In this document: positions 25,245 through 32,743 of the stretch, piece by piece
Position numbering within the stretch: position 1 is the first letter of the stretch
Layout: each line of letters starts with the position of its first letter
Source: Amaricoccus sp003258405
GTDB lineage: Bacteria > Pseudomonadota > Alphaproteobacteria > Rhodobacterales > Rhodobacteraceae
Assembly: GCF_043226085.1 (NCBI RefSeq)
Contig: NZ_CP171225.1
Location: forward strand, 3,100,001 to 3,164,000
Reading direction: 5' to 3'
DNA: 64,000 nt
Made by a program: the position numbers and the translations under genes
The notes under the pieces: model-generated
What the model saw: the letters and a program-made list of their open reading frames with translations, nothing else
Database searches by the model: none
What the model was told of the DNA's origin: nothing

Positions 25245-25940
25245 ATGATCGAGAGGGGTTTCGTGCGGCCGGCGGGAATGCTGGCGGTCGGGGCGATGCT
25301 GCTGCTGGCGGGGCCGGGGCAGGCGGAGATGCGGGTGGCGGATGCCTCCGCCCAGGGCCATTCGCATGCCGGGCATGCCCATGATCACGGCGAGACCGCG
25401 GCGGATCAGACGATCTACAAGGGCTATTTCGAGGATGCGCAGATCGCGCCGCGCGCGCTCTCGGACTGGGAGGGCGACTGGCAGTCGGTCTATCCCCTGC
25501 TGGTGGCGGGCACGCTCGATCCGGTGATGGCGCGGAAGGCCGAGGCGGGCGAGAAGAGCGCCGCGGAGTACCGCGCCTATTACGAGACCGGTTACCGGAC
25601 GGAGGTGGACCGCATCGAGATCCATGGCGACCGGGTGACCTTTCACGAGGGCGCGGCGGCGGTGACGGGGGAATATGCCCCGGACGGCTACGAGATCCTG
25701 AACTATGCGGCCGGCAACCGCGGCGTGCGCTTCATCTTTGCCAAGGTCGGCGGCGATGCGGCGGCGCCTGCGGTCATCCAGTTCAGCGATCACCGCATCG
25801 CGCCGGAGGTCTCGGACCACTATCACCTCTACTGGGGCGATGACCGGGCCGCGGTGCTCGAGGAGCTGACGAACTGGCCGACCTATTATCCCGCCGGGCT
25901 GAGCGCGGACGAGATCGTCTCGGAAATGCTGGCCCACTGA
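25245..25940 (+). CDS. zinT: ZinT family zinc-binding periplasmic protein
   Basis: 231 residues. The signal peptide covers about residues 1-27 (MLAVGAMLLLAGPGQA). A His-rich loop (HSHAGHAHDHGE) follows. The mature domain matches ZinT/YodA: YKGYFEDAQIAPRALSDWEGDWQSVYP, with metal-ligand histidines in the C-terminal SDHYHLYWGDD. ZinT binds zinc (and cadmium) in the periplasm and helps deliver zinc to the ZnuABC importer under starvation. The Zur-type palindrome in front of it agrees with this. No znuABC genes are adjacent. Length fits the family. Confidence 0.94.
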   Translation: MIERGFVRPAGMLAVGAMLLLAGPGQAEMRVADASAQGHSHAGHAHDHGETAADQTIYKGYFEDAQIAPRALSDWEGDWQSVYPLLVAGTLDPVMARKAEAGEKSAAEYRAYYETGYRTEVDRIEIHGDRVTFHEGAAAVTGEYAPDGYEILNYAAGNRGVRFIFAKVGGDAAAPAVIQFSDHRIAPEVSDHYHLYWGDDRAAVLEELTNWPTYYPAGLSADEIVSEMLAH

Positions 25941-26005
25941 GGCGGGCCGGACGCGGGGCGCGGCCGGGGGCTCCCGCCGCGCCTTTCTCTCCCGCGGCCG
26001 GGCCG

Positions 26006-26019
26006 TTGACCTGCGTCAA
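26006..26019. promoter_or_regulatory. FNR-type box upstream of the phaC operon
   Basis: TTGACCTGCGTCAA has the TTGAC-N4-GTCAA symmetry of FNR/FnrL sites (consensus TTGAT-N4-ATCAA). Its centre is 26012.5. A -10-like TAAGCC at 26042-26047 predicts a transcript start near 26054, placing the box at -41.5, the class II activator position. No proper -35 is present, as expected for an activated promoter. Confidence 0.65.
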
Positions 26020-26041
26020 GACGTCGGGGCGGCGGCTGGGC

Positions 26042-26047
26042 TAAGCC
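26042..26047 (+). promoter_or_regulatory. Candidate -10 element of the phaC operon
   Basis: TAAGCC lies 22 bases after the FNR-type box. The spacing is what makes it credible; the hexamer alone is weak. Confidence 0.4.
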
Positions 26048-26184
26048 GGGGCCGGCCCGGGCGGGGGCGGCCGCCACGCTTGTCTCGGCGCCGGCAAAAG
26101 GCCATGTCTGTCCGGGGTGGTTGCCAAGCGCGGGCACATGCGCAGGTGTCCTCCCCCGGATGACGCGAGAACAGGGAGCCTGTC

Positions 26185-28029
26185 ATGACCGATCAGCAGC
26201 GACACGAGGCATTCAAGGCCTCCCGGTCCGAAGGGTTGCCGGTGAGCTACGTGCCGGCGCCGGCCGAGCCGGGCGGGGCGCTGACGGTTCCGGAGCATGA
26301 CGCGAACGAGGAGGTCGCGGGCGTCATCGACCGGGCGGTGCGGGCGCGGCTCGCGCGGATGACCGGCGGGCTTTCGCCCTCGGCGCTGATGGCGGTCTGG
26401 TCGGACTGGGCGATCCATCTCTCGACGGCGCCGGGCAAGCAGGCGCTGCTGGCGCAGGATGCGATGCAGAGCACGGCGAAGCTCTGGGAATACACGATGC
26501 AATGCGCGCTGGGCTTCGGCGGCTCGCGGCCCTGCGTGCAGCCCGCGCAGGGCGACCGGCGCTTCCGCGGCGAGGCCTGGCAGAAGCCGCCCTTCAACCT
26601 CATGCACCAGAGCTTCCTGCTCACCCAGCAGTGGTGGCAGGAGGCGACGACCGGGGTGCGCGGGGTGAGCAAGGAGGACGAGAAGGCGACGAGCTTCGCC
26701 GCGCGGCAGGTGCTCGATGCCTTCTCGCCGTCGAATTTCTTCTTCACCAACCCCGAGGTGCTGGCCCGGACCATGGCCGAGGGCGGGATGAACCTCGTGC
26801 GCGGGGCGCAGAACTTCCGGGAGGACATGGCGGCGCTGCTGAGCGGAGAGATCGCGCCGCCCGACGACACCTTCCGGGTGGGCATCAATCTCGCCACCGC
26901 GCCGGGCAAGGTCGTCTATCGCAATCACCTGATCGAGCTCATCCAGTATGAACCGACGACCGAAACGGTGCGGCCCGAGCCGCTGCTGATCGTGCCGGCC
27001 TGGATCATGAAATACTACATCCTCGATCTCAGCGCCGAGAACTCGATGGTGCGCTACCTGACCGGGCAGGGCTATACCGTCTTCATGATCTCCTGGCGCA
27101 ATCCGGATGAGCGCGACCGGGATCTGTCGCTCGACGATTACCGGCGACTGGGGCCGATGGCGGCGCTCGACGTGGTGGGCGAGATCACCGGTTCGCCGCG
27201 GATCCATGCCGTGGGCTACTGTCTCGGCGGCACGCTGCTGGCGATCGCCGCGGCGGCTATGGCGCGGGACGGCGACGAGCGGCTGGCGAGCCTCACCTTC
27301 TTCGCCGCGCAGAGCGATTTCACCGAGGCCGGCGAGCTCATGCTCTTCATCAACGAGAGCCAGGTCGCCTTCCTCGAGGACATGATGTGGGATCAGGGCT
27401 ATCTCGATGCGCATCAGATGTCGGGCGCCTTCCAGATGCTGCGCTCCTATGACCTGATCTGGTCGCGGATCCAGCGGGAATACCTGATGGGCGAGCGGCC
27501 GGGGTCCTCCGACCTCATGGCCTGGAACGCGGATTCGACGCGGATGCCCTACCGGATGCATTCGGAGTATCTGCGCAAGCTGTTCCTCCACAACGAGCTC
27601 GCGACCGGGAAATACGAGGTCGACGAGCATCCGGTCTCGCTCACCGACATCCGCGCGCCGATCTTTGCGGTCGGCACCGAGACGGACCATGTGGCGCCCT
27701 GGAAATCGGCCTACAAGATCCATGCGCTCACCGATGTGAACGTGACCTTCGTTCTCACCAAGGGGGGGCACAATGCGGGCGTCGTCTCCGAGCCGGGCCA
27801 TCCGCGGCGGCATTACCGGGTCTTCACCCGGCGCCATGGCGACCGCTATCTCTCGCCGGAGGACTGGCTGGAACATGCGGCGCTGAAGGACGGCTCGTGG
27901 TGGCCGGAATGGACCGGCTGGCTCGGGGCGCTGTCGGGCGCGGAGGTAGCGCCGCCCGAGATGGGCGCGCCGGAGCAGGGGCTCGTGCCGCTCGAGGATG
28001 CGCCCGGCTCCTATGTGCGGATGGCCTGA
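26185..28029 (+). CDS. phaC: Class I polyhydroxyalkanoate synthase
   Basis: 614 residues. It polymerises (R)-3-hydroxyacyl-CoA into PHA at the granule surface. The lipase-like box GYCLGG places the catalytic Cys at 346, with Asp501 in GTETDH and His529 in GGHNAGV completing the triad. Family segments such as NFFFTNPEVLARTMAEGG, NLVRGAQNFRED and the C-terminal half are all present. The length suits class I enzymes. The next gene, 24 bases downstream, encodes a fusion with an (R)-hydratase-like domain that could supply substrate. The upstream FNR-type box suggests low-oxygen activation. Whether this is the main synthase or a second one cannot be seen from this window. Confidence 0.93.
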   Translation: MTDQQRHEAFKASRSEGLPVSYVPAPAEPGGALTVPEHDANEEVAGVIDRAVRARLARMTGGLSPSALMAVWSDWAIHLSTAPGKQALLAQDAMQSTAKLWEYTMQCALGFGGSRPCVQPAQGDRRFRGEAWQKPPFNLMHQSFLLTQQWWQEATTGVRGVSKEDEKATSFAARQVLDAFSPSNFFFTNPEVLARTMAEGGMNLVRGAQNFREDMAALLSGEIAPPDDTFRVGINLATAPGKVVYRNHLIELIQYEPTTETVRPEPLLIVPAWIMKYYILDLSAENSMVRYLTGQGYTVFMISWRNPDERDRDLSLDDYRRLGPMAALDVVGEITGSPRIHAVGYCLGGTLLAIAAAAMARDGDERLASLTFFAAQSDFTEAGELMLFINESQVAFLEDMMWDQGYLDAHQMSGAFQMLRSYDLIWSRIQREYLMGERPGSSDLMAWNADSTRMPYRMHSEYLRKLFLHNELATGKYEVDEHPVSLTDIRAPIFAVGTETDHVAPWKSAYKIHALTDVNVTFVLTKGGHNAGVVSEPGHPRRHYRVFTRRHGDRYLSPEDWLEHAALKDGSWWPEWTGWLGALSGAEVAPPEMGAPEQGLVPLEDAPGSYVRMA

Positions 28030-28053
28030 GGCGAAGGGGAGCGGGGCAGGAAC

Positions 28054-29451
28054 ATGCAGTTCATCGAGAACAGGACCTTCGACGAGATCCAGGTCGGCGA
28101 GAGCGCCGAGCTGGTGCGGACGCTCGGGACCGACGACATCGACCTTTTCGCGGTGATGTCGGGGGATGTGAACCCCGCGCATGTCGATCCGGAATATGCG
28201 CGCAGCAGCCTGTTTCATGGCGTGATCGCCCATGGCATGTGGGGGGGCGCGCTGATCTCGACGGTGCTCGGGACGGAGCTTCCGGGGCCGGGCACCATCT
28301 ATGTCGGGCAGTCGCTCGCGTTTCATCGCCCCGTCGCGGTGGGCGATGTGATCACGGTGCGGGTGACGGTGAAGTCGAAGGATCCGGCGCGGCGGCATGT
28401 GGTGCTCGACTGCTGCTGCCTCAATGTCGCGGGCGAGACGGTGATCTCGGGCGAGGCCGAGGTGATAGCCCCGGCCGAGAAGATCCGCCGGCCGCGCGCC
28501 GAGCTGCCGGAGGTGCATCTGCACCGTCCGGGGCGGGCCTACGAGCGGCTGATGGAGCTGGCCCGGCCGCTCGACCCGATCCGCACCGCGGTGGTGCATC
28601 CGTGCGACGCGAATTCGCTCGAGGGCGCGCTCGAGGCGCGGCGGCTCGGGCTCATCGAGCCGATCCTCGTCGGGCCGGTGCAGAAGATCCTCGCCACCGC
28701 CGCGGAGGCGGGGCTCGACCTGCAGGACGTGGAGCTCGTCGATACGCCGCACAGCCATGCCGCCGCGGAGCGTGCGGTGCGGCTGATCCGGGAGGGGAAG
28801 GCCGAGGCGCTGATGAAGGGCGCGCTCCATACCGACGAGGTGATGGCGGCGGTGGTCGATCATGCCTGCGGGCTGCGGACCGAGCGGCGGATGAGCCATG
28901 TCTTCGCGCTCGACGTGCCGAGCTATCCCAAGCCGCTCTTCGTCACCGATGCCGCGATCAACATCGCGCCGGACCTCCAGACCAAGGCCGATATCGTGCA
29001 GAACGCGATCGATCTCGTGCGGGCGGTGGGGATCACCGAGCCGCGGGTGGCGATCCTCGCCGCGGTCGAGACGGTCAATCCGAAGATGCCCTCGACGCTC
29101 GATGCCAGCGCGCTCTGCAAGATGGCCGATCGCGGGCAGATCACCGGGGGGCTGCTCGAGGGGCCGCTGGCCTTTGACAATGCGGTCTCGCGCCATGCGG
29201 CGGCGGCGAAGCACATCGTCTCGCCGGTGGCGGGCGATGCCGACATCCTGATCGCGCCCGATCTCGAGGCGGGGAACATGATCGCCAAGCAGCTCATGTA
29301 TCTCGCGGGCGCCGAGGCGGCCGGGATCGTGCTCGGCGCGCGGGTGCCGGTGATGCTGACGAGCCGCGCCGACGGGCCGCTGGCCCGTGCGGCCTCCGCC
29401 GCACTCGCGCTTCTCTTCGTGCGCAGCGGCGGGCAGGGCGCGATCGGCTGA
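28054..29451 (+). CDS. Bifunctional enoyl-CoA hydratase / phosphate acyltransferase
   Basis: 465 residues in two parts. Residues about 1-145 form a MaoC-like (R)-hydratase domain with the catalytic pattern SGDVNPAHVDPEYA and the loop HGVIAHGMWGGALI. Residues about 165-465 form a phosphate acetyl/butyryltransferase domain (GALHTDEVMAAVVD, SHVFALDVPSYPKPLFVTDAAINIAPDL). The first half could make (R)-3-hydroxyacyl-CoA for the PHA synthase encoded just upstream. The second swaps CoA for phosphate to give an acyl phosphate. In related bacteria an acetate/propionate kinase gene usually follows, but none is here. Both domains look intact. Confidence 0.9.
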   Translation: MQFIENRTFDEIQVGESAELVRTLGTDDIDLFAVMSGDVNPAHVDPEYARSSLFHGVIAHGMWGGALISTVLGTELPGPGTIYVGQSLAFHRPVAVGDVITVRVTVKSKDPARRHVVLDCCCLNVAGETVISGEAEVIAPAEKIRRPRAELPEVHLHRPGRAYERLMELARPLDPIRTAVVHPCDANSLEGALEARRLGLIEPILVGPVQKILATAAEAGLDLQDVELVDTPHSHAAAERAVRLIREGKAEALMKGALHTDEVMAAVVDHACGLRTERRMSHVFALDVPSYPKPLFVTDAAINIAPDLQTKADIVQNAIDLVRAVGITEPRVAILAAVETVNPKMPSTLDASALCKMADRGQITGGLLEGPLAFDNAVSRHAAAAKHIVSPVAGDADILIAPDLEAGNMIAKQLMYLAGAEAAGIVLGARVPVMLTSRADGPLARAASAALALLFVRSGGQGAIG

Positions 29452-29733
29452 GGCGGGCGAGGGGGCGGAAAAGGCGTCCGCAGGGGCGATAGCCGGGCTG
29501 CGGAAAAGGGCTTCAGGTCGCTATGGAATGCCGCCCCAAAAATATCACCCCTCTGGCGGCGTCCTGAAAGCTGTTCGAAACGGAAAGGCAGGCTGCGGCG
29601 CGAAGGCGGCTCGGACCGAAATGGCCGGACCCGAGCGGGCCGCTTCAATTTCGTGAAGGGAAAGGGCTCCGTTCTGGAGCGAGGCTGGATCTGAAATGAG
29701 CCCGGCCTCGAAACTGGTGTTGCGCGGCCCGGA

Positions 29734-30033
29734 TCAGGCCGAGCGGTCGATGATCTGGCCGGTGAAGTAGTGATCGCCCTCGGTGAAGACGCGGGCGGCG
29801 GCGACGATGCGGGCGGGCGGCGGCACGGGCGTGCCGTCCCAGACGAGTTCCTCGAGGCCGTAGACCATGCGGCGCTTCACCTGATCGGCGGTGCGGCGAT
29901 CGTGGTTGCGGCGGCGGTCGGCCTCGGCGCGCTCGCGGCGCTCGGACCCCTGATAGCCGGACCGGGACTGGCCGTTCGCGATCCCGCAGTTGACGGCGGT
30001 GCTGGCGACGGAGGCTATGACGATCGGTTTCAT
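29734..30033 (-). CDS. Hypothetical protein, possibly exported
   Basis: 99 residues from ATG 30033. The N-terminal 22 residues (MKPIVIASVASTAVNCGIANGQ) look like a weak signal peptide. A strongly basic, charged middle section follows (SERRERAEADRRRNHDRRTADQVKRR), then a more ordinary C-terminal half. No family is recognised. The start and length are plausible but unproven. The gene sits between the phaC operon and rutR on the minus strand. Confidence 0.5.
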   Translation of the reverse strand: MKPIVIASVASTAVNCGIANGQSRSGYQGSERRERAEADRRRNHDRRTADQVKRRMVYGLEELVWDGTPVPPPARIVAAARVFTEGDHYFTGQIIDRSA

Positions 30034-30118
30034 AAGGCTCGTTCCCGGCTAGGTTGTCTAAACTTTTACGAGCATACGATGAAAACCTGAGCGTGTAATC
30101 CGCGACGTGAAGGCAAGG

Positions 30119-30754
30119 TTAACGCGCCGGGAGTGGCCGCAGGCCGCGGGCGTAGAGCCCGAGCAGGAAGGCGCGGGCATCCTCGTAGCGGGTCGCATCG
30201 CGCGGCCCGAGCACCATCGCGACCTGGGTGTCGAAATCGGCGTAGTGCTGGGTCGCGGCCCAGATCGAGAAGATCAGGTGGTGCGGATCGACCGGGGCGA
30301 GGTGCCCGGCCTCGCTCCAGGCGCGGATCACCGCGGCCTTTTCATCCACCAGCGCCTTGAGCCCGCCCTGGAGCATGTCGCCGACATGCGGGGCGCCGCG
30401 CAGTACCTCGTTGGCGAAGAGGCGGCTTTCACGCGGCAGGTCGCGGGAGATTTCCAGCTTGCGCTCGACATAGGCGCAGATCTCGGAGACCGGATCGCCG
30501 CCGGGGTCGATCTTGCGCAGCGGTGCGAGCCAGATCTCCATGAGCTGGCCGATCAGGGTGCGGTGGATCTCCTCCTTGGAGGGGAAATAGTAGAGCAGGT
30601 TCGGTTTCGAGAGCCCGGCGGCATCGGCGATGAGATCGAGGGTGGCGCCGCGGAAGCCGTGGGTGGAGAAGACGTCGAGCGCGGCTTCGAGGATCGCCTC
30701 CCGCTTTTCGCGCTGGATCCGGGTGGGAGATTTGCGCCGGGCCGTATCGCTCAT
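30119..30754 (-). CDS. rutR: TetR-family regulator of pyrimidine catabolism, RutR
   Basis: 211 residues. The N-terminal helix-turn-helix reads ILEAALDVFSTHGFRGATLDLIADAAGLSKPNLLYYFPSKEEI. The C-terminal domain contains EICAYVERKLEISRDLPRESRLFANEVLRGAPHV, characteristic of RutR. RutR senses uracil (and thymine), which release it from DNA. The divergent operon encodes a ureidopropionase-type hydrolase and a dihydropyrimidinase, and the intergenic region holds a near-perfect RutR box. Together these make the name secure. Confidence 0.92.
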   Translation of the reverse strand: MSDTARRKSPTRIQREKREAILEAALDVFSTHGFRGATLDLIADAAGLSKPNLLYYFPSKEEIHRTLIGQLMEIWLAPLRKIDPGGDPVSEICAYVERKLEISRDLPRESRLFANEVLRGAPHVGDMLQGGLKALVDEKAAVIRAWSEAGHLAPVDPHHLIFSIWAATQHYADFDTQVAMVLGPRDATRYEDARAFLLGLYARGLRPLPAR

Positions 30755-30772
30755 GCCTTGCCCTCAAGCCCC

Positions 30773-30800
30773 TTGACGCAGGCGTGCGCTCTGCTAGCGT
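30773..30800 (+). promoter_or_regulatory. Promoter of the pyrimidine degradation operon
   Basis: TTGACG (30773-30778) and TAGCGT (30795-30800) are separated by 16 bases. The predicted start is about 30807, which falls on the RutR box. Confidence 0.5.
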
Positions 30801-30805
30801 CAATT

Positions 30806-30821
30806 TTGACCATTTGGTCAT
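30806..30821. promoter_or_regulatory. RutR operator
   Basis: TTGACCATTTGGTCAT matches the known RutR consensus TTGACCAnnTGGTCAA at all but the last base. It lies between rutR and the ureidopropionase gene, directly over the predicted start of the rightward transcript, where a repressor would block initiation. Confidence 0.88.
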
Positions 30822-30884
30822 AAATAGCAGCCGTTTCCGGCCGAGCCAAGCCCAGACCCGATGGTGTCTCAGGAAAGGCGAGTG

Positions 30885-31019
30885 ATGATCACACGATCCG
30901 CCGTTGCGTCCGGGAGCCCGTGCGCCCTGCCGGCTGCCTTCGTGCGCCTGAGGCTGGCACCCTGCCCGGGCGCGCCGGGGGCCGGTGCGGACTTCGGGGA
31001 TTTTTCGCGTCACACCTAG
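30885..31019 (+). CDS. Possible 44-residue leader ORF
   Basis: An ATG at 30885 preceded by AGGAAAGG opens a 44-codon frame that ends with TAG 14 bases before the ureidopropionase ATG. It would be the first frame on the RutR-controlled transcript. The composition (Pro, Ala, Arg, Gly) is not distinctive. It could be a leader peptide or chance. Confidence 0.25.
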   Translation: MITRSAVASGSPCALPAAFVRLRLAPCPGAPGAGADFGDFSRHT

Positions 31020-31033
31020 CAGGAGAGAGGCAT

Positions 31034-32284
31034 ATGGCGGCACCGGGGGAGAACCTCAGGATCGACGGATCCCGGCTCTGGGACAGCATCATGGAGATGG
31101 CGGAGATCGGGCCGGGGATCGCGGGCGGCAACAACCGCCAGACGCTGACCGATGCCGATGCCGAAGGCCGGGCGCTCTTCAAGACCTGGTGCGAGGCGGC
31201 GGGGCTCACGCTCGGGGTGGACCGGATGGGCACGATGTTCGCCACCCGCGCCGGCGAGGACCCGGACGCGCTGCCGGTCTATGTCGGCAGTCATCTCGAC
31301 ACCCAGCCGACGGGCGGCAAGTATGACGGGGTGCTGGGCGTGCTGGGCGCGCTCGAGGCGGTGCGGACGATGAACGATCTCGGCATCCGCACCAAGCATC
31401 CGGTGGTGGTGGTGAACTGGACCAACGAGGAGGGCGCGCGGTTTGCGCCGGCGATGCTCGCCTCCGGGGTCTTCGCCGGCATCCACACGCTCGACTATGC
31501 CTATGGCCGCACGGATCTCGAGGGCAAGCGCTTCGGCGACGAGCTCGCCCGCATCGGCTGGGTCGGCGACGAGGAGGTCGGCGCGCGGCAGATGCATGCC
31601 TATTACGAGCTGCACATCGAGCAGGGGCCGATCCTCGAGGCCGAGGGCCGGGAGATCGGCGTCGTCACCCATTGCCAGGGGCTCTGGTGGCTCGAGTTCA
31701 CCCTGACCGGCAAGGAGGCGCACACCGGTTCGACGCCGATGCACCTGCGGGTGAATGCGGGCCTCGCCATGGCGCGGATCTTCGAGATGGTGCAGGAGGT
31801 GGCGATGGCCGCCCAGCCCGATGCCGTGGGCGGCGTGGGGCAGGTGACCTTCTCGCCCAATTCGCGCAACGTGCTGCCGGGGAAGGTGGTCTTCACCGTC
31901 GACATCCGCACCGTCGACCAGGCCAAGCTCGACGGGATGCGCGATACGATCGAGGCGCGGGCGGCGACGATCTGCGAGGAGCTCGGCGTCGGCTGTGCGG
32001 TCGAGCGGGTGGGCCATTTCGATCCGGTGACGTTTGCGCCCGAGCTGGTGGCGGAGGTGCGGGGGGCTGCGGAGCGGCTCGGCTACAGCCACAGGGATCT
32101 GGTCTCGGGCGCCGGGCACGACGCCTGCTGGGCGGCGAAGGTCGCGCCCGCGACCATGGTGATGTGCCCCTGCGTCGACGGGCTCAGCCACAACGAGGCC
32201 GAGGAGATCACCCCGGACTGGGCGGAGAAGGGCGCGAACGTGCTCTTCCATGCGGTCGTCGCCACGGCGGGGATCGTGGAGTAG
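31034..32284 (+). CDS. Zn-dependent M20 hydrolase, probable beta-ureidopropionase
   Basis: 416 residues, ATG 31034 with AGGAGAGAGG upstream. It is an amidase of the hydantoinase/carbamoylase family (M20 fold). Zinc ligands are visible in GSHLDTQPTGGKYDG (His, Asp), NEEGARF (Glu) and ELHIEQGP (His), with a C-terminal GAGHDA. This family hydrolyses N-carbamoyl-beta-alanine or N-carbamoyl amino acids, releasing ammonia and CO2. Together with RutR control and a dihydropyrimidinase in the same transcript, the most likely role is the third step of reductive uracil/thymine breakdown. N-carbamoyl-L-amino-acid hydrolase activity remains an alternative. Confidence 0.88.
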   Translation: MAAPGENLRIDGSRLWDSIMEMAEIGPGIAGGNNRQTLTDADAEGRALFKTWCEAAGLTLGVDRMGTMFATRAGEDPDALPVYVGSHLDTQPTGGKYDGVLGVLGALEAVRTMNDLGIRTKHPVVVVNWTNEEGARFAPAMLASGVFAGIHTLDYAYGRTDLEGKRFGDELARIGWVGDEEVGARQMHAYYELHIEQGPILEAEGREIGVVTHCQGLWWLEFTLTGKEAHTGSTPMHLRVNAGLAMARIFEMVQEVAMAAQPDAVGGVGQVTFSPNSRNVLPGKVVFTVDIRTVDQAKLDGMRDTIEARAATICEELGVGCAVERVGHFDPVTFAPELVAEVRGAAERLGYSHRDLVSGAGHDACWAAKVAPATMVMCPCVDGLSHNEAEEITPDWAEKGANVLFHAVVATAGIVE

Positions 32285-32391
32285 CGCCATGGGCGGCGCT
32301 GCGCCTGCGGCGGGCGCGGGCCGGGATGGCGGTGAATTTGGACTGGAGAACCGGGAGAATTGTCGGCAGACTCGCGGGAGATTGACCCGTC

Positions 32392-32411
32392 CGCCTTCGG
32401 CTGCGAAGGCG
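32392..32411 (+). other. Hairpin between ureidopropionase and lipoprotein genes
   Basis: CGCCTTCG and CGAAGGCG form an eight-bp stem with a four-base loop. No U-run follows, so it may stabilise the upstream message or reduce read-through but is not a standard terminator. Confidence 0.45.
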
Positions 32412-32448
32412 TGGGCAGCTATCTTGCCAGTAAGGAGGGATTCGGGGG

Positions 32449-32727
32449 ATGAGAGTGACCCGGAGAATCTTGCCGCTCGCGCTGCCGGTGGCGGCTGCGC
32501 TGCTTCTCTCGGCCTGCGCAGAGCGCGAGCATTATGCGGCAGAGCTTGGATTCTATCAGGACGGCCGGTTGAGATGGGATGTCTCGGGCGATTATCCGAC
32601 CTTCGAGGCCTGCAAGGCCGCGGCGGTCGCGCGCCACGAGGTCTATGTCCGCCAGGGGCGCGAGTTCTCCTGGGCCTGCCTGCTGAAGGATCCGGCAACC
32701 GGCGCGTATTCCCACAGATACAGATAG
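32449..32727 (+). CDS. Small putative lipoprotein
   Basis: 92 residues. The N-terminus has a lipoprotein signal with lipobox LLSAC near residue 24. The remaining 70 residues include three cysteines (EACKA, WACLL) and aromatic residues and match no family I recognise. It sits between the ureidopropionase and dihydropyrimidinase genes, 16 bases before the latter, so it is in the pyrimidine operon, though a role in that pathway is unproven. Confidence 0.7.
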   Translation: MRVTRRILPLALPVAAALLLSACAEREHYAAELGFYQDGRLRWDVSGDYPTFEACKAAAVARHEVYVRQGREFSWACLLKDPATGAYSHRYR

Positions 32728-32743
32728 GATCGGAGAGGGCCAC

